From Seriola aureovittata (taxonomy: Eukaryota > Chordata > Actinopteri > Carangiformes > Carangidae), in NCBI RefSeq assembly GCF_021018895.1, contig NC_079384.1, positions 10,029,140 through 10,093,139 on the forward strand: a DNA stretch of 64,000 nucleotides. The letters run 5' to 3'. Below the pieces are notes generated by a model that saw only the letters and a list, made by a program, of their open reading frames with translations, ran no database searches and was not told the DNA's origin. Position 1 is the first letter of the stretch; each line of letters begins with the position of its first letter. Below are positions 27,226-38,404 of this stretch, piece by piece. The translations under genes were made by a program, and so were the position numbers.

Positions 27226-27346
27226 CACCCCGATGTCTTCCACCAGCGGCACACAAGAGCAAACAAACCAAACACCAGGCTCATAATTTATGGGTGAGTT
27301 AGAGCACTACTTCAACTTGATACCTCCGTGGGCAGTAGATGAATCC

Positions 27347-27370
27347 TTTTTTTTTTTTTTTTTTTTTTTT
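27347..27370. repeat. Poly-T run (24)
   Basis: Twenty-four thymines followed directly by ACAG. Between here and 27755 I see only AT-rich DNA with a short AAAAGAAAAG patch at about 27530-27552. Confidence 0.9.
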
Positions 27371-27755
27371 ACAGTTCACAAGGGACAGTGGCGCTTTAGG
27401 CACACGGCCAAGCAGGTTTTATGGGAAGCTCCACTTACTGATATCAGAATATGAGTGAAAACCCCTCTCCAGGTACAGTACAATCAGCTCATTTAATTTG
27501 CCAGATTTGGCATTTGGTTTATATTTCTAAAAAAAAAAGAAAAGAAAAGAAAGCCTGCAACTGAGCAACCAGGCATGGATAAGGTCACAATATGACGTAA
27601 ATCCAGGTTAAAGCCATTACTGCTTATTGGTTTCCCATTTTAAATGCATATTCATCTCAAATGAGATTTGAACTGTGCTAAATATGGTACAATTCAGAGT
27701 GTCTCATATTTTCTATATTCATGCATCACTGCTACAGCTTTGATCATGCAGGGGG

Positions 27756-27849
27756 AAAAATGCAATAGCTGTAACTTGCAACATCAATTTCCTACTTGCA
27801 TAATACAATGTAGGAAATTGATGTTGCAAGTTACAGCTATTGCATTTTT
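27756..27849. repeat. Perfect inverted repeat A: 40-bp arms, 14-bp loop
   Basis: Bases 27756-27795 are the exact reverse complement of 27810-27849, base by base, with a 14-base spacer (27796-27809). The arm includes TGCAATAGCTGTAACTTGCA and ends in TTTCCTAC. No target duplication flanks it, and it is unrelated in sequence to hairpin B four bases downstream. Confidence 0.96.
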
Positions 27850-27853
27850 TTAT

Positions 27854-27983
27854 ATTACAACAATTTAATCGTGGAAAACTGAGAAGTCTCCCTTTCATAA
27901 TATTCTGCACATGAGAGACACATCAGCGCCATTACATTATGAAAGGGAGACTTCTCAGTTTTCCACGATTAAATTGTTGTAAT
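27854..27983. repeat. Perfect inverted repeat B: 48-bp arms, 34-bp loop
   Basis: Bases 27854-27901 are the exact reverse complement of 27936-27983, with a 34-base spacer (27902-27935). The arm begins ATTACAACAATTTAATCGTG and ends CCCTTTCATAAT. No mismatch was found, so the fold-back is recent or constrained. Confidence 0.96.
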
Positions 27984-29569
27984 TCCATTTAAGTAGCTGT
28001 TTTTAAACATGTCAGAGGTATTAAAGGGCTAATCACACATTTAGATGTCACTACAACTGAGAAGTGTATCCAATTTTCTCAAACTGGCACCGAGTTCAGC
28101 CTCCTCTGCTGCGTGTAGAGGAAGACCCAGAAGTTGACAAATGCAGACGCATACTCTAGTTTCTCATTCATCGTTGCTTCAGGATAAGTAGGGTTGTGGC
28201 ATTATTTAAGGCTGCCACCTGCTTCTTTAGAACATGATTGATTCTTTTTAACAATGAAACCAGAGTAGTCGACGAGTTCGAGAAAATCATTTGTCATTGA
28301 AAATGTGGGTGGATATATACTGTAATAATAATTTTTGAAAATTGATGTCTATTATGTGTGTGCCTTGGTGTGAGGATGAAAGAAAAGTAAGGGTGAGCGA
28401 AAGGGAGGCAAGGCAGAGGGGGGAGGAAAAAAAAAAAACAGGTAGGAGAGTAGAATCAGGAAAATGTCTGGTGCTTTTTTTTTCCTTCACGCGACTTATA
28501 TAAGCATCTGCAACACACAGTTCATGATCCAAAAACCCCACAATCACTCCTACAAAATCCCAAACAACATCATTCATTACTGTCTAAACTGCTTATGGCT
28601 CATGGCAAAAATTTAGATCCATTTCAAACTCCTCACATTCCCCAAATGACTCCATAATTATGCCATTTTGAATGCATTGTTTTCACAATAACAATTTGCA
28701 TTACCCTGAGGTTGGTTTCTCAATTGATTTTCATAAATAATAGAAAATGACTGACACAACTGCTGCACTGTGATATCTCTGTGCTTATTCATATTTCTGT
28801 ATACTGTAGATCACGTCTTTTGTTATCAGCTTCGCTAATGCGTATGATGAGTCTGACTGCATTGTTTACTGCTTTAGGAATAGAGGTAATGTCCTGCTCT
28901 GAAGATGCCTTTGAACTTGACAGGCTGTCGACAGTCACTCCCTCCCAGGAATTCTCTGTGCTCCTTTTAGCCCTCCACGAGCATTTGAAGATTCTCAAGA
29001 AAAAAATATATATTTGAGGGCTTCCAGCAGAGGAAGTTATCCAAATCATTGGAAATGTTTGTTTCAATTGTGTAACTTTGTTTTTTGTTTTTTTGAATAA
29101 GGGGTTAGGATGGAAAGTTTTTATGAGATTTGCTCTAGAGTATAAATGCTTCTCAAATAACGAGATAAAAAGACAATGGAATTTTACATTTACATTCAGC
29201 AAGGGGAAACACTTCAGAATCCTGTTTGTAGGTTTTGTTGCCTGTTGTTTGTTTCTAACCAAATCAGTCTTGTTTGAAAAGTGAACAAATATATAAAACA
29301 GCATTCGTAGCTATAGTAACCATGTATCACATAGTAGATGTTTGCAAAACAAAATTTTGACCATCAAATTACACTACAGTAATAGAATACCAGAAATTAA
29401 ATCCTTATTTAGATAAAAAAAAATTGTTCCTTTGGGTTTTGCTGGGTGGGGTGAGGGGGGGTGATTCAGGCACCAACTCATTCACCTGTTGCTATGGTTC
29501 AAATTTCCATCATATTATGGTCTGTGACTAGGTTAGGTACCCATAACATCCCATATTCCCAAGTGGGGA
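27984..29569. other. Non-coding stretch, no feature recognised
   Basis: AT-rich DNA. A minus-strand open frame of 171 codons (29304-28789) crosses this region. It has no domain I recognise and no supporting splice or promoter context, so it is not called a gene. Short poly-A runs lie at about 28429-28439, 28986-28992 and 29417-29424. Confidence 0.5.
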
Positions 29570-31165
29570 GTGGGGAATTCTCTTCTGCTGTCTAGAGGGA
29601 GCCATTAAAGTCACTGCCCTTGATCAATGCCCATTGGTGTCAGTTAAAGTTCATCTCTTTGCTATCTCTCTTAGTCCTGGTCCTGGAGGGTTGTCACCAG
29701 GAGGAGATCTCATTTCATCTGGTCCACTCCCCCGGGTGTGTCCTGGTCCGATGATATTTATGGCTTTATGGACTGTTGGGCAGCTGCAGCAGTTTTCTAT
29801 TGTCTCAGTATTTGTGTCTAAAACCTCTCCAGGAGGCTTCCCATGGTCTGCTTTCCACTCCAAGGTTCTCAGCTAGACCAGTGTGTCTCCAGAGCATGAA
29901 GAAGTATATGAGGTCTTCAGTAAGTAATGATTGATTTCTCGCCCTCTGCATCCTCCACTGCATGACTCCACTATCAGCTTGTCTCCACCCTGAAGGCAAA
30001 TGAAATTGAAGAACATATCCAAAAACCTGCTGGGGTGTGGTTCTTTTCCTCACCTACCTCACTTTGTGGGCATAAACGATTGCAACCATACGCTATTGCT
30101 GTATTGATTATTACCCCCCGTATAATATTAAAAATCAATGTCTTCTCCCGCTACCGGTGTCTGCATTTGACTATCTCCAGGGAGCCACTGTTTACCGAGA
30201 CAGATCAGCACAACTCCCCTGGATCTGTACCCTTGTGCACATCCAGGGAGAGACACATCACTCCTGTTGTCAGCATGGCAAATGCTAGTATTTGTGTTCT
30301 TGGTCCTCATCCAGGCATATTCCCAGAACAAGTACGAGCATGTTCAGCATCTGTCCAGTGCGCAAAAGACTATTGGACAACAACTATCCCTCAAGCCAGA
30401 ATAGAGGAAATAATCTTTTACTGTTGTGTCTCTTTCCTGTGATACATCCTCAAGGATTCCTGCATGTGTGCTGAGCTTGAAAAGGTGAATGCTGTCCCGG
30501 ATTGGCCCAAATCCAACTCTGTCAAACAGGATTAGCGCTTAATAAGGTTCACCAGTTTCTACCAGTGGTTCAGTGGGAAGCTTATTACTATTGCTCCCCC
30601 TATAAATGCATTTGCTAAGATCCCTACATGAACTCTAGAAGCAGACAAAGCCCTCACTGAGCCCATGGATCATTATTTAGCGAATTCTTAGTTGGTTCCA
30701 CTTCGTTTCGGGTCTTCCTTTGATGGGAAATATCATGCTGCTAATTGTGAATAGCTTGTCCTCAGTTGCCAACTTTCAGTGTCCTCATGCATGGAATATC
30801 ATCTCTGTGCTGGTCCTCAGTTCATCTCATTCCTGGTTCTATTCTCTAGGTGCCACTGCATTTTGGCCCTCAATTCTCAGGTAAATGAGGAGATGGAGAG
30901 GGTTAATCAGGAGAAACCACGTTGGTCGCACTGCCTGGTTGCATCCAATCCATCCACTTGGAAATCCAAGCTCTTGTGGGATCAATGCACCTGCAAATAC
31001 CCTGCAGGTCTTGTTCACAGGGCAGTCTCCATTTGAATGTCAGATGGGATACCTGCCAGAGCAGAACCTAGAAGCGGAGGCGCCTGCTGCACAGGAGAGC
31101 AGGGGAAGGGATCTTGTTAGGCAATGTCTATTTCTGAAGAAGGGACCAGAGTTGTTCTACTGACT
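29570..31165 (+). mobile_element. Degenerate Ty3/gypsy retrotransposon pol remnant
   Basis: Blocks of a gypsy-type polyprotein occur in the correct order on the plus strand but in shifting frames. Protease end: VTALDQCPLVSVKVHL (about 29607-29655), then CHQEEISFHLVHSP (about 29692-29733). Linker: EVFSK (about 29910). Reverse transcriptase: CIDY followed by NIKNQCLLPLP (about 30099-30155) and AFDYLQGATVY (about 30164-30196). RT/RNase H junction: VSFL, then EKVNAVPDWPKSNSVKQ (about 30480-30530). Integrase C-terminal part: MERVNQE (about 30894-30914), NPSTW, and SPFECQMGYLPEQ (about 31028-31066). Most of RNase H and the integrase N-terminal half are absent, and the RT YLDD box is missing. Stops and frameshifts are numerous and no LTRs were found. 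It is a dead, internally deleted copy. Confidence 0.88.
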
Positions 31166-32570
31166 GCCAGATCCACACTTGCTTTACAGACAAACCAGTG
31201 AGGCAGACAAGGCAGTTATGGTAATTTACTTCACTTGTGTGTCAATATAATAACAGTGAGCAGGCAAGATCAGGACTGAATCCTCTCTCTATACTTTTCA
31301 GTGATGTATTCTTGTGACCTTAAGAACATCAAGGGCTGCTGAGGGGCAGGGGATGTTCATGGGTAGACTAGTTCTGAAATAGGTGAAATTAACATCTCGC
31401 CATAGCCAAAGACTTTCCCAACAGACAAATTTGCTTTGTCTGTAAGTACAATATAGCATTGTAAATATTTAGTGCAAGTAGTATATATAGTACATATTGA
31501 TAAATGTACTTTCAACTGGTGTTAAAATTTATTTTTTTGTCAAACTACATGCTCTAAAAAAAACTGCTCAGTCTGGCGAAAAAAAAAAAAAAACCTGTAC
31601 ACACGAGGCTCCTGGAGCCTGTTTCATCGCAGAACCATAGTTTGATACAGAGAGCTGTCCATGGTGCTGATTCTGGAGTAACTGCAGAAGCTTTCTAAGC
31701 CACACAACAGGCTATCCACCTATTGTAAAAGTACACTATTCATTTCCACATTTTTGCTCATCACTCCTGAACTGCAGTGTGTAAAACCTTGTTATTCACC
31801 CTAAAAACTTTTGAATTTCCTCCTTGACCCATGTCCTTGTTTTCCACCGAAATTTCATTGGGATTTTCTGAATAGTTTCTGAGATATTCTGTGAACTATC
31901 AGACAAACAAAAACATAACCTCTTAGGCAAACATAATAATAATCAAAGTAATCACGGGTAACTTGCCCAACAGAAGAAGAGTGTGAACTTGAAGACTCCT
32001 TTATTTAAGGCAAAACAGACAGGTAAAGAAAACAGATTAAAAACCCATCAGAGAAATCATGCAATTTCAGAGTTTTTACTGAGTAACAAATGATTAACAA
32101 AAGTCATTGCTAATGAACACCTCCATAAAGTAATACGCGCCCTCAAGAAGCATATTTCTTAATTAGACTAATTATATTACATTTTATTGACGCATGAATG
32201 TTTTCATATAGTGATTAAAACCAATATCAACATTATCATGCCACCATAATAACAATAGAATTGCTTTAGGCATCAAAGTTCTTTACAAATGCATTTCGAA
32301 AAGTTAGTCTGGAGCTATCTTATCACTGGGGTGCAGCAGGCAGACAATATTACAGATGTAGCAGTAATTAAATCATCAGTCCCCAACTAGAAACATAACA
32401 GAAATTAGCCATGTCTATTCCATATTGTTGAGGCAGCCAAGTCATAAGCTTACAAATGGGATCAGCTGTTCTCAGCTGTTGTTGCCAAAAGCAGTGGACT
32501 TCCAACATGGCCGCCAGAGGGCACATTGCATCAATCAGTTATTAGGCTTCTTCTCCACTCCTGAGCCAGA
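31166..32570. other. Flank of the gypsy remnant, mostly unassigned
   Basis: No LTR-like direct repeat was recognised. A poly-A run lies at about 31580-31594. The piece 31819-31915 (CACCGAAATTTCATTGGGAT, then TAGTTTCTGAGATATTCTG and CAGACAAACAAAAAC) resembles the tail of a common fish repeat, at low confidence. The rest is AT-rich. Confidence 0.45.
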
Positions 32571-32596
32571 GGGGGGGGGGGGGGGGGGGGGGGGGG
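32571..32596. repeat. Poly-G run (26)
   Basis: Twenty-six consecutive guanines, the longest G homopolymer in the window, preceded by CTCCTGAGCCAGA. Confidence 0.95.
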
Positions 32597-35258
32597 TGTC
32601 ATTTGGTTAGCCCAGCTGGGGACAGTCTCGCTCATGCACTACAACCTATGCTTTCAATTTGCCTGTGTCAACTGTGATATGTTTTGCTCGTATTGAAATT
32701 CAACTCTGTCTACAGAGCAGCTATTTGGCTTTTGCCGGAGAGGATGGATCTTTATTCGAGCTGGACATGTCTGTATTACCAGCATAGCAATGACTGACTA
32801 GACTGACAACGGGACTTAACAGTGGTTCTCCTTTATGCTTGGTATTTGTCTGACCATGCATCAATGACAACATATTCTTACCAAGGTTAAAAAACAACAT
32901 AGTTCTGCTCTGAATGAGTCGTACCATGATTGATGTGATTTCTCTTTGCCATAGCAATGACCACACACACCCACAAATATTACAAAGAAAACAACAACGA
33001 CAGATCAATGATGTTTCACTCATATAGAATCAGGACAAAATGATGGTTTTCCATTCAGTATTTCATTCAAAAAACCACCTGCTTTTGCATTTTCACAAAT
33101 TCATTCTTGGGTTTGCCTGAATAAATTGTCAATGTCAAATAGAATCAATTATAGTCAAGTGAAGAGCCTCCCATACATTTTTAATGTTAGTTTAAGTACA
33201 GGTACATGTTTTTTTCTTCTTACATCAGTGATGTTCATCCCAGTGTCCTTCACAGATCATTTGTTTGCTTTAACGCCTTAAACAGCCAATACTTTGACTC
33301 TCTTTACTTGATTAGCCACCAGTTTCACACCCACAAACACTAAGCTGACCTCCAATGACTTATTGATGAGTGCTCTATCTGCTACCATTTTGTGTCTTAT
33401 TCAAAGGGTGGTCCTGTCTCTGGGGAACATAATCATTGGACGGTAAATCTCTGTTAAACTGTGAGACAGCTATATTTCCTAGAGTTAGTATTAGCCTCTG
33501 TCCTCTGCTGTTTTCCTACTACCTTTATCTTACCCCATTGTTAATGGAAAGAGCAATTTCCAACACAATATTTTACTTTGATACCAAGGGGCTTTAAATC
33601 AAATGCTTCCAAATCTCCTGAGTCACAGTTACAAATAAATACCCATGTTAAAGAATAACTCCTCCAGAGGCTTGTGTGAAATCTTTCACCATTTTAGAAT
33701 AAGAACAAGAAACTGAATCTAATATGTTATATTCGTGCAGCAGATGATGTCATGATATAGATGTCATGACAATCAATAGTTGATGGCAAAATTCTGAAAA
33801 CATGCTAGTACTTTCTTTTTCTACAGTAATGTAAGATGTAAAGTTGGCATAGATGTAATTGATACTGGAGATGCGATTCTTCAGGGACTGAAGGAGGGGG
33901 GTATAATAACCCTATGTGTTCTAGTCTGACGTCAAACACAAAGGGAAGAAGAAGAAGAAGGAAGACACATTAAACAATAACAAGTAATTGTTTGATCGGT
34001 AATTGACAAAAGGCGACAAATGCATGTGCAGACACAACCACAACTTATGGGGAAGAAAAACCGTATGAGCATACTTTGTGTTTGAGGCAGATCACCAGGA
34101 ACAAGCTATGGGCTATAACCGTAAGGCTATAACATTTTCAAATAGATATTTACACACCATTGGTCTGTCACCATGTTAGTCAATTTAAACTACTGTTTGC
34201 ACACTGGCTATGTGGAGGGGGGTGTGTGTGCGCGCACATGTTTGTGTGTGTCCCAGCACACTGTGTGTGCAGAAGCCTCAGTTGTTTTCTACTTTTTCCA
34301 GTTTGGAGTCTAAGACTAACCCATTTCAGTGGTTCATATTGGTACCAAGTATTAAATATCTGGTACTGTGACATCCCTACAGATGACCATTAAAAAACCT
34401 GGTTTACTGTTGAAAGTACAACATTAAAGTCCCATTAATTCAAGCTTCAGGACAGCGCCATACAAATATGTTGAGTCTTTTTTCCCTTTTCCTGTGAGAA
34501 TAATTTGGGAAACACTAACCTTTATGTTTTATTCAAACCCCTACTTAATAATGCATGGTATACTGCGTGATTAGATAGTGTGTTTAGTGTGTGTGTGTGT
34601 GTGTGGGTGGGTGTTTCATGGTTTCTTTTCTTTTTTTTTTTTAATTGGCGTGAGGAAGCAGCCCCCTGACCAGTGTCACATCCTGACGAAATAATGAGAA
34701 AAACACATGGACTGAAGGGAAGGAGAGAGGTCTGCTGCATATAACTAGTCTTACACAATTTTAAAAAACTGGGTTTGACCCAGTTTGGTTAAAGTGAGGA
34801 AACACTGGATTACATGACACAAGACACTCAAAGAGCTGAACATCAACATAAAGAAATCATTCACTAACTCTTTGTCAAACATACACTGTTGAACATTCAA
34901 AGTATTTCAAGTCATGAAGTTGAACAAGTTAGTTATTTAAGACAAACAACATGGAAATCTGATCTGTACTGTCCATGCTCCTAGCAATGATCAGTGGCCA
35001 TAACAGAACTGCAACAGATGTCCTTATTGCAGAAGACTGATGTGGTTAAATGTGACTGTCTGAATGCAACACACAGAGCAGCACCATAGCCTCATTCATG
35101 ATGACATCACTGCACTAAAATGTTGTGTCTTTATGATGTGAATTAAGCATCAGACAGAAGTGAAAGTTAATCTGAACAAAATGTGAAGAAAATATATTTA
35201 AATGTTCTTCTTGTTTTTTTGTCATGGAGCAATTTCACATCCTCTTGTACTGTACTAC
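32597..35258. other. Non-coding stretch with short simple repeats
   Basis: AT-rich DNA with a GAA patch at about 33945-33963, a GT tract with GGTG at about 34588-34612, a poly-T at about 34630-34641, and a 9-bp-arm inverted repeat (AAACTGGGT / ACCCAGTTT) at about 34766-34786. No gene is recognised. Confidence 0.5.
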
Positions 35259-35403
35259 AGCCAACTTAGCGGCTCTGTTTGACTGTACTTAGGCCAGCAT
35301 AGTCGGGGGATCATCACATTAAGTAAGATTCATCCTGCACCAAATTTCATGGAAATCCATCCAATCATTACTGAGATATCATCAGTCTGAGCCAAGTAGA
35401 TTA
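35259..35403 (+). repeat. Internally deleted copy of a fish non-autonomous repeat
   Basis: GCCAACTTAGCGGCTCTGTT and CTGTACTTAGGCC match the left end, and AAATTTCATGGAAATCCATC, then GAGATATCATCAGTCTGAGCCAA match the right part, of the repeat at 45510-45969. The middle is missing and the extreme right terminus is not recognisable. Confidence 0.65.
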
Positions 35404-38354
35404 TAAAATTCAATCTGTAAATTACTGGAAAAAATGTAGACAAGTTACAATGCTGTCCAATTCCTCTCAGACATGTCTGAGGGAAATTTTGTGGTATTAA
35501 AAACTAAATTCCCACTATAATATTCAGTGTCCAGTGATTTCAAACTTTCTCAAACTTTTTTGAAGTACTCCAAAATCTTTCAGTGATTCAATACAAATTA
35601 AATTAGCACAGTTATTTCACACCTTCAATAAGCAATGAGCATTGTGAAAGTGATATCATTAGCACTTAAAGGTGAGCCCCAAACATATAATTGAACAGGT
35701 AAATGTGAATCTTTTTTTTTCTTGTGACTGAAAAAAAGTTCAATTGAATAGTTAAAAATCTACCGTAAGATTTGTACTGTAAGCAAACACGGTTTCACTT
35801 TTGAATGAACAAATTTTTTTTATACAAACAGTATCGTAACAGTACATGTTTCTAACTTTTTGACACCTCAGACTGTCAAAGACACCTCTCCCACAGTGAC
35901 ACACACACACACAAAGAATTTGTCCTTGTAATCCTCCTGCACATATCTCCACACAGCGAAGCTGCGTTACGCTGCTTCTGAAGGTCTACTGATTTGCTGA
36001 TTCAAAGTGACATTTCACACATACAATCTCCTACCTGGTTCACAGTGTGTCTCAAGGGATGCCTTCCCCCAGTGTGCGTCACCTGTCCTCCTACATTAGA
36101 GCCTGTCATGTCACTTATGCTGCAGAAGTGATACACACCGTGGCAATAACCTGGAGAGATATGGACTTCAGTTTACTATGTGGGAGCAAAGTCCTCTTTA
36201 AGAACCAAAAGTTAAGTATTATAGAAACAATAACCTGAAACCAGGACTAATGGATAGACTAATCAATTAATCAATCAATCCTTTTATGTCTGCGTTATCA
36301 GACAAAACTTCACACATATACAACAAAATCTTCACAAGTTCATTGAACGTGCCAAAAAATATATAAAAAAATAAAACAGTTTAATCATCTGGATCCAGTT
36401 GCACAAACAGTTGATAAATCATGACACTGAATTATTTCCCAGTCCTAAATTACCTCTAATAAGTCACATACAAAAATATTGTATCATATTTTATATATGA
36501 GCAGAGGCAGTGAGAGACTTGAAACTTCAACCTCCCTTTTAATCAGTGTAACACAGTTTAGACCATCTGAGCCCCCAGTTGTCTGATGCTCATCATTAGT
36601 TGATTGGCACATCTAAGTATTACATCTGCAGTACATTGGCAGCGTCGGTATTAATACATAGCCAATGTGGATTCTGTCGTGAGTGTAATAATGTGTGATT
36701 ACGCATGCTGAGATTCTCCTACAAGTCTTGATAAGCGTCAGTTTGACATAAAAGCGCACATGCAGCGGGAGACAAGTGAAATGTGAGTCATTCTTTTCCT
36801 GCAGTTACAGTATATCTGAAATTGTTTGTATTAGCAACATCGCTCGCTAACACAAAAGTAACCGATTTAACTGGCAGATTTGAACTGAACAAAAACCATG
36901 GGCATATCTTAATGATGGATATGTTCAAAAATTGTATTAGCAACATTATACAGCATGGAAATTCATTCTTAACCTTGGAAATAGTAGTTGACAAAAAAAA
37001 AAAAATCTACTCGCTAGCTTTTCTTCAATTGTATCTCATGGTCTTTCTCAGAAGGTGGACTTTGACCAGTTGTCACAAAGAAAGCTTAGTTGTTATCATA
37101 TGAAAACAGCCTTGGAAAAGTAAAAAAAAAAAAAAGTGCTTTTCAGATGAATTCATCTGAAAAAATACAATTATTAAATTCAGTGGACATCAGGGCAATA
37201 TAATTTCCTGCTGAAAATCCCTTTACATTCTGTTTGTCTTCCTTTTGCCTTACTGCACTCAAGTGGAAACATAATCAATGCAAAGTACATGATGCTTGTG
37301 GTGAGAAAAACGTTCTCCAAACAAGCTGGAGGACAATGGCACAGTCGGAAGGAAAACTGGCACCCTGGTAATAGCATTTTCTGCTGTCAAACTGTCACAT
37401 ACAACATTACTGACACAGGGCCTACCTACTTCCTATCTTGCTCCGATAGGGTGGGGATGACAGGCAGCAAGCTAATTTGTTCAGCACTGTGTATCTGAAA
37501 AGTGTGGAATCGCAGGGAAACGGCCAAGTGAATAAAATTTCAAAAAGGCGCTTGTCATAAGTTGGATTTGAACATTGCAGCGCCTCCATTCAAAGACCGG
37601 AATCCCTCAGATCAGTCAGCCAACAGGATGTGTGCAGGGAAACAAAAGATGCACCAAACAAAAAGATATATAACTCAAACTTATGATGCTAAAAAAAATC
37701 TGGCTCCTCGCTGTTGATATCATCACTGCTGACGCCCCCTCCCCCCACACACACACGGACACACATTCTAATGAGTTTTTTTTTTTCCCCTCTTCTTCTT
37801 CTTCTTCTTTCAGTAATGATCAAACAACTTCCTGCTGCAACTCCTCACGTGGATAGGAATTCAAAGTTGTCATGTCAGGTAGACCTGCAAACGGTAAGGT
37901 GTGATCGCAGTTCTGCACGTCTCAGGCTGGCCTTGATGTTCACTGTTGGTCCGTGTAAGAGATGTAGTGCTCACGGTAATCTTGTCAGTTTCACCTCTGA
38001 TGGTATGCAGAGAGTCAATGGATGGCTCATCAGTGCATGATCAATGACATGGGAAACTGTTGAGTCATTTCATCACGGTGACATACTGCGGGTAATAATT
38101 TGAGAGCAGTCAAGATATCAATTTTCTCAGGACACACACACACACACATTGTATGGAGGTCCTTCGAGGTAACCCTCAGTGATGGCACAACTGAGATTTA
38201 GCTTAACTTAGCTTGATGCTGGGGCTAAACTGAGACAGCCTGTGTTTGTATTTTGCAACAGTTTGTGGTGGAATAGTATTCCTTTTTCCAGTTCAGGGAA
38301 CAGAGGGGCCTTTTGATAGATGGTGCATGTGTGTAGGCAAAAAGGAAATGTGCA

Positions 38355-38358
<4 letters not shown>
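35404..38358. other. Non-coding stretch, no gene recognised
   Basis: AT-rich DNA with a 24-bp perfect palindrome centred on GAATTC at 37140-37163, a CTT patch at about 37789-37811, a CA run at about 38131-38149 and short poly-A runs. Open frames of up to about 108 codons show no recognisable domain. Confidence 0.5.
37140..37163. repeat. 24-bp perfect palindrome
   Basis: Each base from 37140 to 37151 pairs with its mirror in 37152-37163 with no spacer; the centre is GAATTC. A chance origin is unlikely at this length but cannot be excluded in AT-rich DNA. No function is inferred. Confidence 0.85.

Positions 38359-38401
<43 letters not shown>
38359..38401. repeat. (CA)n microsatellite, 43 bp
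   Basis: Uninterrupted CA repeats flanked by GCACGCG on the left and by CGTTCGCATGCACACATGCG on the right. Confidence 0.94.

Positions 38402-38404
<3 letters not shown>

Larger units (their letters stand above)
25346..27300 (-). promoter_or_regulatory. nrg3: Likely nrg3 5' UTR and promoter region
   Basis: This is the sequence immediately upstream of the nrg3 start codon on the minus strand. An in-frame stop lies 8 codons upstream (25367-25369), so the start codon is well defined. The stretch is richer in G+C and CpG than the rest of the window, especially about 26200-26460 and 26740-26830. It carries long plus-strand polypurine tracts (about 26495-26745 and 27035-27225), which would be polypyrimidine on the sense strand. 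No TATA box or initiator could be assigned with confidence, so the promoter is inferred only from position and composition. The transcription start is unknown. Confidence 0.45.

Noticed and set aside
26864..27284. Minus-strand frames of 120-135 codons rich in Ser, Leu, Pro and Cys upstream of nrg3
   Set aside because: They are produced by polypyrimidine and CA/TG tracts in several frames at once; low-complexity artefacts.
28789..29304. Minus-strand open frame of 171 codons
   Set aside because: No recognisable domain, AT-rich Lys/Phe-rich first half, no splice or promoter context. The second half (about residues 105-165) looks somewhat protein-like, so a translated search would be decisive, but it cannot be supported here.
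37540..37615. Possible tRNA-like segment (GGATTTGAACATTGCAG on plus)
   Set aside because: Only a weak box B-like match in reverse and no box A or cloverleaf could be found.
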